A DNA stretch of 6,021 nt, from contig PKYZ01000069.1 in NCBI GenBank assembly GCA_003132865.1, positions 3,321-9,341 of the forward strand, in the 5' to 3' direction. The DNA comes from Bryobacterales bacterium (GTDB taxonomy: Bacteria; Acidobacteriota; Terriglobia; Bryobacterales; Bryobacteraceae). Below, in pieces: positions 1 through 5,766 of this stretch. The notes beneath the pieces were generated by a model. The model was not told the DNA's origin. It worked only from the letters and a program-made list of their open reading frames with translations, and ran no database searches. Position 1 is the stretch's first letter. Each line of letters opens with the position of its first letter. The translations under genes were made by a program, and so were the position numbers.

Positions 1-929
1 GCCTCGGTGAATTGTGTTGAGACGAACTTCAGCGATACATTGTGGAAAGTAATTAGGGCGAACGCCTGTCTGGAAGGCCGGTAGAGAATGAAGCCTGGAT
101 AGACGTACATATCTCCACCCGTGTGGTTTTGAAGATGCGGCACTTTCTGTTCCCACTGGATTAAATCGCAGGAATCGAGCAAGAACGATACAGGATTGCG
201 TGTGACGGCTGTATGCGCCGTGGAACGTTGGGCAATGCGGTCAATCGTCTTTTCCGTTAGCACGTTCCAAACTTTCTGGCATCCTGAAAGGGCAGCGAAC
301 TCATCCCGCATCCGATAGTACGATGCCGCCTGTTCCGGGTCAACCGTAATCTCTGTTGCGATGGTGGTCAAGCGAAGCTGTTCCTGCAACTCTTCGAGTT
401 TGGCGACGGCTGTAGCTGCGTCTTCCTTTCGGGTTGTGAAGGATTGCTTGAAGAGCCGCCTCATAAGAAAACCACGTTCCCAGTTCTGATATCGCCTTGC
501 GGCGGTGTTCGATTCGAGCGTGGCGCTCGAAATGTCCTTCGTGAGTTCATCACGCTCGTTGTAGGCATCCGTGATTAGTCTTCGTAGATGCTCCAAGCTC
601 TCACTAGTGAGTAGTTCAGTGCTTGCGCTATGTATCTGGGTGCTAGGTGACGGCGAGACCGGGATTGCGGGCGGCACGGAAGGAACGGATGGAACGCCCG
701 AGCCATCGTCTGCGGACGGCGGTTCGACACCAGATGGTTGCGAGGGACCGCCAATGCGCTGCCGGTCCCATATTCCTGTGCCGGGGATGCTCACGTTCCG
801 GTATACGCCTTTCGGCCCAATGTTAACGCTGAATGGTGCTGCACCCAACGTTGCACTCAGTCCACGAGCAGTCAAATTCAATTTCACGCCGGGTAGCACC
901 TTGAAGGTCTTGCGAAAACGCCAACTCAT
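1..929 (-). CDS. DUF4236 domain protein, N-terminal part (runs off left edge)
   Basis: The reading frame opens with ATG at 929-927 and stays open to the window edge, giving at least 309 residues. A good Shine-Dalgarno sequence, AGGAG (942-938), sits 8 nt before the ATG. Residues 1-54 match the DUF4236 signature: MSWRFRKTFKVLPGVKLNLT, then a glycine-rich ...GLSATLG...VNIGPKG..., ending in SIPGTGIW. This small domain of unknown function is normally N-terminal, as here. A Pro/Ser/Val-rich linker follows (about residues 62-103). After it comes a charged, probably coiled-coil stretch (about 105-190, with KLEELQEQL near its end) and then a globular part with GGDMYVYPGF near residue 275. The family has no established biochemical role, and no signal peptide or membrane helix is visible. 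A short truncated ORF ends 25 nt upstream on the same strand. The domain call is firm; the function is unknown. Confidence 0.85.
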   Translation of the reverse strand, partial: MSWRFRKTFKVLPGVKLNLTARGLSATLGAAPFSVNIGPKGVYRNVSIPGTGIWDRQRIGGPSQPSGVEPPSADDGSGVPSVPSVPPAIPVSPSPSTQIHSASTELLTSESLEHLRRLITDAYNERDELTKDISSATLESNTAARRYQNWERGFLMRRLFKQSFTTRKEDAATAVAKLEELQEQLRLTTIATEITVDPEQAASYYRMRDEFAALSGCQKVWNVLTEKTIDRIAQRSTAHTAVTRNPVSFLLDSCDLIQWEQKVPHLQNHTGGDMYVYPGFILYRPSRQAFALITFHNVSLKFVSTQFTE

Positions 930-954
930 TTGCGATACTCCTGTAGCCGCTTTA

Positions 955-1113
955 TCATAGTGTGGGTTGGAACTTGCCGACGATTTGGATTACCTGCTCT
1001 GGGGCGATTCCCCTGCGTAACCCAAAGGGTCCGCTGGTTCCTTGAGCGAAAAGGCCAGACGAAGCCAACGCCGTAGCAGCGACGGCAAAACTCAGGAATC
1101 TCGGATGTTGCAC
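955..1113 (-). CDS. Short secreted-type ORF with SmpA/BamE-like motif, probably truncated
   Basis: This 52-residue ORF starts at GTG 1113-1111. I chose that start because a strong GGAGG (1128-1124) lies 10 nt upstream; an ATG at 1137 would add 8 residues but lacks a well-placed ribosome site. Residues 3-23 look like a signal peptide: an Arg, then FLSFAVAATALASSGLFAQ with a plausible cleavage after FA. The mature part contains FGLRRGIAPEQVIQIVGK, which resembles the GM-x-x-x-QV-x-x-LG motif that opens many small periplasmic or lipoprotein-like proteins of the SmpA/BamE fold type. In those proteins the chain continues for tens of residues. Here it stops six residues after the motif, so the ORF looks like the front of a longer gene cut off just before the DUF4236 start. 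The function is unknown. Confidence 0.5.
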   Translation of the reverse strand: MQHPRFLSFAVAATALASSGLFAQGTSGPFGLRRGIAPEQVIQIVGKFQPTL

Positions 1114-1243
1114 GCCAGTGAAACCTCCGGTGTTCATTATCGTACATTTGAGTCCTAATTGGAAGCATTCTGACGAAGCGGCAGTTCGCTGCGCTCTGGC
1201 GGCTCCAGGTTCGGTTCGGTTCACCGGGTGGTATTCTTGGTCT

Positions 1244-1492
1244 ATGGAAAGCGAAGACCGGAAATTCTACGTGACGGCAAATCGGATTTTGGACGCTGAC
1301 GTTATCGGCGACGTGCAATACCATCCGGCTGGAAGTTCTGAACTCTTCATCGCCTTTAAGGACCCTGAAAAAGAGTCGATCTCGCTGTCTGGAGACGAAG
1401 CGGACAAGGCGTGGAATAATTTCAGAAAAGTTGTGGTGGGTTCACGGTGGGACCGCCTTCACATTGGAGAGGAAGAGGAGAAGAAACCCTAA
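1244..1492 (+). CDS. Small conserved-looking hypothetical protein (82 aa)
   Basis: The ORF ends with TAA at 1490-1492. The best protein-like portion begins at the internal ATG 1244, MESEDRKFYVTANRILDADV, and continues through a short beta-rich segment (VQYHPAGSSELFIAFKD), an SLSGDEADKAWNNFRK helix and an acidic/basic tail EEEEKKP. A longer form from GTG 1118 would add 42 residues, but those overlap the ribosome site and first codons of the divergent minus-strand ORF and look less protein-like, so I favour 1244. Neither start has a convincing Shine-Dalgarno sequence; GGGTGG about 14 nt upstream of 1244 is weak. No membrane or export signal is seen in the short form. The 3' end abuts the recombinase stub on the other strand. 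I do not recognise the family. Confidence 0.6.
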   Translation: MESEDRKFYVTANRILDADVIGDVQYHPAGSSELFIAFKDPEKESISLSGDEADKAWNNFRKVVVGSRWDRLHIGEEEEKKP

Positions 1493-1519
1493 CCGTGCTG
1501 GCGATTTGCTGACGGTTTT
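1491..1519 (+). terminator. Possible weak terminator after the 82-aa gene
   Basis: AACCGT (1491-1496) and ACGGTT (1512-1517) are perfect 6-bp arms around a 15-nt loop, followed by a T-rich stretch TTTTCTCGTTT starting at 1516. It begins inside the stop codon of the plus-strand gene. The stem is short and the loop long, so this may be chance. Confidence 0.25.
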
Positions 1520-1631
1520 CTCGTTTGCAAATGGTGGCGATGTCTTCGATCTGCCGTGGAATTCCAGTCCGGTCAACCTGTGGTTTGCCCGACACTCGAA
1601 TCAGGCTTAATACGTTGCGGGTTCGTTCCAT
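1500..1631 (-). pseudogene. Serine recombinase (resolvase/invertase type), N-terminal stub
   Basis: From ATG 1631-1629 the frame reads MERTRNVLSLIRVSGKPQVD and then RTGIPRQIEDIATICKRENR. This is the opening of the serine recombinase catalytic domain: the first beta strand followed by R-V-S-G-K-x-Q-x-D...G-x-P-R-Q. Arg12 and Ser14 occupy the positions of the conserved Arg and nucleophilic Ser. Full-length members have a catalytic domain of about 120-150 residues plus DNA-binding parts. Here similarity fades after about residue 40-44, although the frame stays open to a stop at 1422 with unrelated sequence that runs antisense through the end of the 82-aa gene. No Shine-Dalgarno sequence is evident. 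The stub cannot be an active recombinase. It marks a former mobile element or a gene cut by an insertion or deletion near 1490-1510. Confidence 0.75.
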
Positions 1632-1662
1632 GATTCGGAGCGTACCACCATGCGCTACAATT

Positions 1663-2027
1663 TCACAACACCGTCATGGCAGTGGTGAAGGAACGTTCCA
1701 GACGCGTGCGTTGCGTGGAAACGCGGTCGAGTAGCGGTAATCGTTCCTCGAGTGACGTTTGGTACTGACAGATGCACCTCTCGCTTTTCGCAAACTGCGC
1801 GAGCAACCACTGGGAGGTGGCCATCTGTTCCAGATAGAGCCGTTCGGTGCGGGTCTGGGGCCGCCATTCGGCTTCGAGATCGGCCCAGAGTTGCGTGTAT
1901 TCCTCGGGGTCTTCGTTGGTGAGGATGAGGTCATGGGCACGCAGGCCATAGGTGAGGGCGTTGAGGCGCACAGCGGCCTTGCCCTCAGGAGTTCTTCGGG
2001 CCGGTGCTGCTTGTCGGGAATCAACAT
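1663..2027 (-). pseudogene. Frameshifted STGP(K/R)TPEGKA-family hypothetical gene
   Basis: The gene starts at ATG 2027-2025 behind a good AGGTGA (2041-2036), reading MLIPDK. The next homologous piece, STGPK (2008-1994), is in a second frame. After one extra A at 1993 the protein continues in a third frame as TPEGKAAVRLNALTYGLRAH, then a long helical part with EDPEEYTQLWADLEAEWRPQ and QMATSQWLLAQFAKSE, to a stop at 1663. The pattern NR-x-NAQ-x-STGP(K/R)T-x-EGKA..NAL-x-HGL..EDP-x-EY is, from my knowledge, a multi-copy family of unknown function in Acidobacteria and some other soil bacteria. The usual Asn/Arg-rich segment between MLIPDK and STGPK is missing here, so I see a small deletion plus a 1-nt insertion. 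The C-terminal part (1663-1992) would make about 110 residues if it were in frame with a start. It is probably not translated as a whole. Confidence 0.75.
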
Positions 2028-2393
2028 AATGTAACTCACCTTTCGATTCGATGATAGACCGCGCGTGAAAGGAAACGGCCTTACCAAGTAGGGCAGTGAG
2101 CTAGCAAGTGGTTTAGTGGCTGTTGGATGCGGCGACGGAATTTCTTTTCGAAACTTGTTGTGACCGAAAACCGAACCACGTGCCTTTGCGGCGTAGGCAA
2201 TCTGGGATCGTCCTCCATTGTTATTTCACACAAAGACGCCAAGGCCCGCCAAGCCCGCCAAGAACGTGCACATGTTCCGGCAAGTCTTCAGATTCGGGAT
2301 TGAGATGGGTGCGTCGGAATGCGCCCTGGCGTGTGGCGGGGGATGCCCCTCAGAATTGGCCCTGATTGGCCGGGTGTGCGACCGCCGGGCGAG
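2028..2393. other. Gene-free interval between the STGP pseudogene and the permease gene
   Basis: No credible coding frame lies here. The left end holds the ribosome site of the STGP-family gene (2041-2036). A 5-bp hairpin TGCCT/AGGCA (2181-2185 and 2195-2199) has no T-run. The CGCCAAG units at 2237-2262 and the imperfect palindrome at 2262-2277 are described separately. Downstream of the permease stop, GGGG-x-CCCC (around 2340-2347) could form a small hairpin, but I see no convincing intrinsic terminator. Confidence 0.5.
2237..2262. repeat. Three short CGCCAAG repeats
   Basis: CGCCAAG occurs at 2237-2243, 2247-2253 and 2256-2262, at spacings of 10 and 9 nt and preceded by CACAAAGA. Similar short AAG-ending heptad runs are often seen between genes in GC-rich soil bacteria. 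No spacers of CRISPR length are present. Confidence 0.6.
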
Positions 2394-3755
2394 TTACTCA
2401 GGCGGAGGGTCGGAGAATACGATCGCCTGGCGGAAGCCATTGGTCTTGATGGCCGCGTAAATAATGCCAACCGTCAACCAGATGCCGCCGGCCACCAGGG
2501 CGGGCTTGTGCAGGCTGGTCCAGATAGCTAGGCAGAAGACGAAGCCCAACACGGGCGGCAGGAATGCGCCCAGGCTCTTGCGATCGCTGCGCAGGAAGTA
2601 GTGAATAAAAGCCGCCGCGTTGACGCCCATGAAACCGATGATGGCGCCGAAGTTAAGCAGTTCCGCGCCGAGCTGATAGGTCATGGCGAACGCGCCGGCC
2701 AGCGCCAACGCGCCCACGAACAGCACGTTGTTGCGGGGAATGCCGTGCTTGGGCTCGATCGCGCCGAAGAAGCGGCGCGGAATGGTGTTGTCGCGCCCCA
2801 TCCCGAAGAGCAGGCGGGCCGCGCCAAGCTGCGATCCCATGCCGGAGCCGATGGTGGCCACCAGCAGGGTCATATTCACCATGTGGAAAAGCAGTGGTCC
2901 ACCGGCGCGACCGGCTACGTAGGAGAACGCCGTGTCCACGTCGGGATAGGAGCGAAAGTTGGGCCACACCAGTTGTCCGGCGTAGACTTCCGCCGACGCC
3001 AGCACGCCGGTGATCACGCACGTGAGCACGGTGGCCAGCATGATGTTGCGCCGCGGGTTGTGAGCTTCTTCGGAGAGCGTGGAGATACCGTCGAACCCAA
3101 TGTAGGTGAGCACCGCGACGGAAGTGCCGGTAGAGATTCTGCCCAGGCTGAAAGTATTCGGATCGTAGAACGGCTGCGTGAAGGAGACCCCATGCTGGTG
3201 CATGATGTAACGCACGGCCGCGACAAAGAAATACACGATGACCACGCACATGGCCAGCACCAGCACTTCATTGGTGCGCGCGGTGGCACGGATGCCCCGC
3301 AGATTCAGGAGCGTGAACAGCACCGCGAAGAATACGGCCCAGATCGCATAGGGAATCTCGGGCACCAGGTTGAGGGCCGCCTTGCTGCACCAGATAGTGC
3401 AGATGATGGGATTGAGAATGTAATCCATCGCCAGGCTCCATCCGGTGATGAAGCCCAGCCCGGAGTGGATCTCGCGGCCCACGTAGGTGTAGGCCGAGCC
3501 GGCGCTGGGATAGGCGCGCGCCATGCGGCCGTAGCTGATGGCGGTGAACAGCATGGCGACCATGGCGATCAGGACCGTGGTGACCACGTGGCCGTGCGCC
3601 ACCTGACTGACGACGCCGAACGGCGGCATGGGCGCGGTCGGCTGGATGAGGATGATTCCGTAGAAGACGAGGTCCCACAATCCCAGGGCGCGCTTGAGGC
3701 GCGGGCCGGATTGCGGGGCTTGATCCGGACTGTCCGAACTGGTGGCACTCGACAT
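2394..3755 (-). CDS. APC-superfamily amino acid/polyamine permease
   Basis: This is a 453-residue inner-membrane transporter, a normal length for the amino acid-polyamine-organocation superfamily, with about 12 hydrophobic segments. It probably takes up an amino acid or polyamine by proton or cation symport. After a hydrophilic Ser/Pro-rich N-terminus, the first helix begins LKRALGLWDLVFYGIILIQP. PSAGSAYTYVGR lies near residue 85, and YIGFDGISTLSEEAHNPRRN near residue 218 is the conserved helix 6/loop motif of the family (GFD-x-(V/I)-(S/T)-TLSEE). The general look is that of PuuP-like permeases, but the substrate cannot be read from the sequence. I chose ATG 3755-3753. An upstream ATG at 3836 would add 27 residues without family character and would overlap the divergent DUF58 gene. 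Neither start has a clear Shine-Dalgarno sequence. The stop is TAA at 2396-2394. Confidence 0.92.
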   Translation of the reverse strand: MSSATSSDSPDQAPQSGPRLKRALGLWDLVFYGIILIQPTAPMPPFGVVSQVAHGHVVTTVLIAMVAMLFTAISYGRMARAYPSAGSAYTYVGREIHSGLGFITGWSLAMDYILNPIICTIWCSKAALNLVPEIPYAIWAVFFAVLFTLLNLRGIRATARTNEVLVLAMCVVIVYFFVAAVRYIMHQHGVSFTQPFYDPNTFSLGRISTGTSVAVLTYIGFDGISTLSEEAHNPRRNIMLATVLTCVITGVLASAEVYAGQLVWPNFRSYPDVDTAFSYVAGRAGGPLLFHMVNMTLLVATIGSGMGSQLGAARLLFGMGRDNTIPRRFFGAIEPKHGIPRNNVLFVGALALAGAFAMTYQLGAELLNFGAIIGFMGVNAAAFIHYFLRSDRKSLGAFLPPVLGFVFCLAIWTSLHKPALVAGGIWLTVGIIYAAIKTNGFRQAIVFSDPPPE

Positions 3756-3765
3756 GGAAGTTCGA

Positions 3766-3776
3766 TTGTGACACAA
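3766..3776. promoter_or_regulatory. Inverted repeat in the divergent permease/DUF58 gap
   Basis: TTGTG-A-CACAA has two perfect 5-nt arms around one base. It lies between the two divergent start codons, 11 nt upstream of the permease ATG. Its place would suit an operator, but the repeat is short and could be chance. I could not assign clear -35/-10 boxes in this gap. Confidence 0.25.
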
Positions 3777-3806
3777 CAGAGGTGAGGCATTGGGAGACCT
3801 CTGGCG

Positions 3807-4904
3807 TTGGGCGCGCGTTGGTTCCGGATACGGCATTTGCTGCTGCGGCGGGTACGATACAAAGTCACGCGCGGCGGCGTGCTGTTTACGGCTGCCGTGG
3901 TGCTGGTGGGCTTCGCCGCGGTGGCCTCGGCCAACAATCTGCTGTTCCTGATCCTGGCCACCATGCTTTCCACGCTGATGGTTTCGGGGCTGGTGAGCCG
4001 CCTATGCCTGGCGGGGCTGGAGCTGGATTTCCTGGTTCCCGAGCACGTCTCGGCGGGGCGCACGATTCCGGCGAAGCTCTACGTGCGCAATGTGAAATTC
4101 TGGATGCCGTCGTTTTCCATCCACGTGGTGGGGGTGGAGCAGGATGCGCCGCCGGTGCTGCAATCGCCGGTGTATTTCCCCGTCATTCCGGGCGGCGCCA
4201 CGTTGGAGGAGACCGTGCAAATCCGGTTTGCGCGGCGCGGCGAATACCGGCAGAACCACTTCGCCTTCCATACGCGGTTCCCGTTCGGTTTCCTGGAAAA
4301 GACCGCGCGCGTGGTGTTGCGCCGCGAAGTCGTCGTTTATCCATGCATCGACGCGCAGGCCGGATTCGAAGAACTGCTGGCCGATCTGGCGGGCGAGATC
4401 GAAACGCATTACCGCGGGCTGGGCCGGGACTTCTACCGCATACGGCCCTACGAGGCCTTCGAAAGCGCGCGGCACGTCGACTGGAAAGCCACGGCGCACA
4501 CCGGCGCCTTGCAGGTGCGCGAGTTTGCGCGCGACCAGGAGCAGACGGTCGAGCTGTTTCTCGATCTGGAGGCGCCGGAGGGTTTCGAAGAATGGTTCGA
4601 ACACGCGGTGGATTGCTGCGCGTTCCTCGCCTGGCGGCTGGCGGGCAAGGCGGTGGGGATTCATTTCCGCACGCAGGATATCGATTTCCGGTTGCCGGAG
4701 GAAGGGGACATTTATACGATTCTGAAGTATCTGGCGGTGGTGGAAAGCAAGGCGGGGAAGCCGCCGGAAGCGCCGGGCGATGAGACCAGCTTTCCGATTG
4801 TGCTGACGGCGTCGCCGGGGAGGTTTGGGGATGTGGGGTGGGCGGCGGCGCGGGTGATTGGGCCGGAGGTGTTGGTGGGGTTGGGCGGTGAGGAGCGGGA
4901 GTAG
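3807..4904 (+). CDS. DUF58 domain membrane protein
   Basis: The 365-residue protein starts at TTG 3807, supported by GGGAG (3792-3796) 10 nt upstream; no in-frame ATG fits better. Two closely spaced hydrophobic helices (about residues 25-43 and 44-65) anchor the N-terminus. A beta-rich section follows with RRGEYRQNHFAF and TRFPFGFLEKT (about 156-166). The DUF58 core is clear at about 205-252: GLGRDFYRIRPYEAFESARH, then VDWKATAHTGALQVREFARD, then a VELFLDLE strand. This matches the family consensus of G-x-DF-x-x-(I/L)-R-x-Y...R-x-(I/V)-(D/N)-W+..AR..L-x-V+EF, which ends in a vWA-like fold. DUF58 proteins usually sit in operons with a MoxR AAA ATPase and transglutaminase-like or vWA proteins and are thought to act in chaperone-like or envelope functions. 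Here none of those partners is seen on either side, so the gene appears to stand alone in this window. Identity is firm; the exact role is unknown. Confidence 0.92.
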   Translation: MGARWFRIRHLLLRRVRYKVTRGGVLFTAAVVLVGFAAVASANNLLFLILATMLSTLMVSGLVSRLCLAGLELDFLVPEHVSAGRTIPAKLYVRNVKFWMPSFSIHVVGVEQDAPPVLQSPVYFPVIPGGATLEETVQIRFARRGEYRQNHFAFHTRFPFGFLEKTARVVLRREVVVYPCIDAQAGFEELLADLAGEIETHYRGLGRDFYRIRPYEAFESARHVDWKATAHTGALQVREFARDQEQTVELFLDLEAPEGFEEWFEHAVDCCAFLAWRLAGKAVGIHFRTQDIDFRLPEEGDIYTILKYLAVVESKAGKPPEAPGDETSFPIVLTASPGRFGDVGWAAARVIGPEVLVGLGGEERE

Positions 4905-4976
4905 GGCTCTGTCGGGCGTGCTTTGCAATCTGAGCGTGGCGTCACATTTGGGGTTGACCAAGCAAACACTGAGTGC

Positions 4977-4993
4977 CGCGGAGTGCTCCCGCG
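4977..4993. other. Small GC hairpin downstream of the DUF58 gene
   Basis: CGCGG (4977-4981) pairs with CCGCG (4989-4993) around a 7-nt loop, 73 nt after the DUF58 stop. No T-run follows, so it is at best a weak RNA end structure. The rest of 4905-5081 shows no recognisable gene. Confidence 0.25.
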
Positions 4994-5081
4994 CTGGAAA
5001 CCGACCCACTTCCGAGATCCAGCCCAAGGGGACTGCTGAAGCGATTTGCCAGGATTCCCCGCTGCTGTGTTGGACCGGCAC

Positions 5082-5327
5082 ATGATATCAGGCTGGGCCG
5101 TAGACCGTCCGCGAATTGCGAACCGATCACCCCTAGGTAGCCTAGCCAAGCGCTACGCGAAGCAGAATGGCGTCTCATTGTCCAAGATGGTGGAGGCTTA
5201 CCTCGCGTCGATCTCGGCACCCCAATCGGCAAAGAAGATGCCGCCGGTTCTCCGCCAGCTCCGCGGAATTCTCAAGGAGGGGGATCCCGAGGACTACAAG
5301 AAGCACTTGGCCGAAAAGTACCTATGA
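5082..5327 (+). CDS. DUF6364-like antitoxin with a degraded N-terminus
   Basis: The C-terminal 61 residues (5142-5327) read LAKRYAKQNGVSLSKMVEAY, then a linker, then MPPVLRQLRGILKEGDPEDY and KKHLAEKYL. This fits the ribbon-helix-helix-type antitoxins of the DUF6364 family, which bind DNA and neutralise a PIN toxin encoded next to them. Normally a short beta strand such as K-L-T-L-x-(I/L)-D-x-x-(L/V) precedes the AKRYAK helix. Here it is replaced by an arginine-rich stretch without family character, and I see no Shine-Dalgarno sequence before the first ATG (5082) or the earlier TTG (5046). In another frame, 5126-5137 reads I-T-P-R followed by a stop, possibly a remnant of the lost strand. The stop codon overlaps the toxin ATG in an ATGA, the usual coupling for these pairs. 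Without the strand, DNA binding is doubtful; toxin binding through the C-terminus could remain. Confidence 0.7.
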   Translation: MISGWAVDRPRIANRSPLGSLAKRYAKQNGVSLSKMVEAYLASISAPQSAKKMPPVLRQLRGILKEGDPEDYKKHLAEKYL

Positions 5328-5637
5328 AAGTCCTCGTCGATGTGAACGCCGTGCTGGACGTTCTACTCGACCGCCAGCCTCATTACGCGGCGAGCGCCAC
5401 GGTATGGTCCGCCATCGAAAGCGGCGCAGTGGAAGGCCTGCTTTCGGCCCACGCGGTTACAACTATTCACTACCTGGTCTGCAAAAACGCAGGCGCCGCC
5501 AAGGCCAGGCAAACGCTCACCGCGATCCTGCAAGTTTTCGGAGTGGCGATCTCATCGTGACGCGAGATCCCAGGGGATTTCGTGGATCGTCCGTCCAGGC
5601 GCTGGCGCCCGAGGCCGCCGCGCCTCTCCTCGCGTAA
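5324..5637 (+). pseudogene. PIN-domain toxin (VapC-like, PIN_3 type) with an internal deletion
   Basis: The first part, ATG 5324 to a stop at 5558-5560 (78 aa), reads MKVLVDVNAVLDVLLDRQPH, then SAHAVTTIHYL and the helix AGAAKARQTLTAILQVFGVA. This is the front of a PIN ribonuclease domain, with Asp6 as the first metal-binding acid. The frame then ends in ISS. In the next frame, overlapping from 5543, the true C-terminus appears: GDLIVTRDPRGFRGSSVQAL followed by APEAAAPLLA, stopping at 5635-5637. Family members have about 30-40 residues between FGVA and the D-x-IVTRDP strand, including a conserved DFEDA-type acidic motif needed for catalysis. That segment is missing, and the join shifts the frame. 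The product cannot be an active nuclease. The gene is coupled to the antitoxin by the ATGA overlap. Confidence 0.82.
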
Positions 5638-5676
5638 TTCAATCGCCGGAACGTCTCGAACTTCGTTATCCGTTCG

Positions 5677-5745
5677 GTCCGCGGAACTCTCAAAACGACA
5701 GAGACTGAGGACCACAAAAGGCACTTGGCCCGCAAGTATCTCTGA
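5677..5745 (+). pseudogene. C-terminal tail of a second DUF6364-like antitoxin
   Basis: The frame reads VRGTLKTTETEDHKRHLARK then YL and a stop (5743-5745). Aligned without gaps to the last 22 residues of the antitoxin ending at 5327, 13 of 22 are identical, including RG, LK, ED, HLA and the terminal KYL. The DNA is also visibly related. Upstream of 5677 the frame stays open for a short way but loses similarity, and no start is seen. The fragment lies 39 nt after the PIN remnant. No toxin follows; the next gene is on the other strand 21 nt further on. It is either the relic of a second TA pair or a partial duplication of the first. Confidence 0.7.
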
Positions 5746-5766
5746 AGCGCCGACCCTCTCTCCTGA

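Noticed and set aside
571..960. Plus-strand open frame with a leader-like start (LVSSSVLALCIWVLG) opposite the DUF4236 gene
   Set aside because: It is antisense to the linker and N-terminal domain of DUF4236, whose frame is clearly coding; the hydrophobic start is a by-product.
1118..1243. Longer GTG start for the 82-aa gene
   Set aside because: It would overlap the ribosome site and start of the divergent minus-strand ORF, and the added residues look less protein-like. It remains a possible alternative.
2181..2199. TGCCT/AGGCA hairpin as a terminator or tRNA arm
   Set aside because: Five pairs only, no T-run, and no tRNA T-loop or other arms nearby.
2237..2262. CGCCAAG units as a CRISPR array
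   Set aside because: Units are 7 nt with 2-3 nt gaps; no spacer-length intervals and no cas genes.
2262..2277. GAACGTGCACATGTTC as a LexA-type operator
   Set aside because: Only 6 of 8 positions pair between arms, the spacing differs from the known GAAC-N4-GTTC box, and no gene starts next to it.
2601..3785. Long plus-strand open frame (394 codons) antisense to the permease
   Set aside because: Rich in His, Gly, Arg, Asp and Glu with no family character. It mirrors the permease codons on the other strand, as expected in GC-rich DNA.
3782..4783. Second long plus-strand frame over the DUF58 gene
   Set aside because: Gly/Ala/Arg-rich low-complexity translation; the DUF58 frame carries all recognisable motifs.
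4002..5081. Long minus-strand open frame across the DUF58 gene and its downstream gap
   Set aside because: Arg/His/Pro-rich shadow translation with no motif and no ribosome site.
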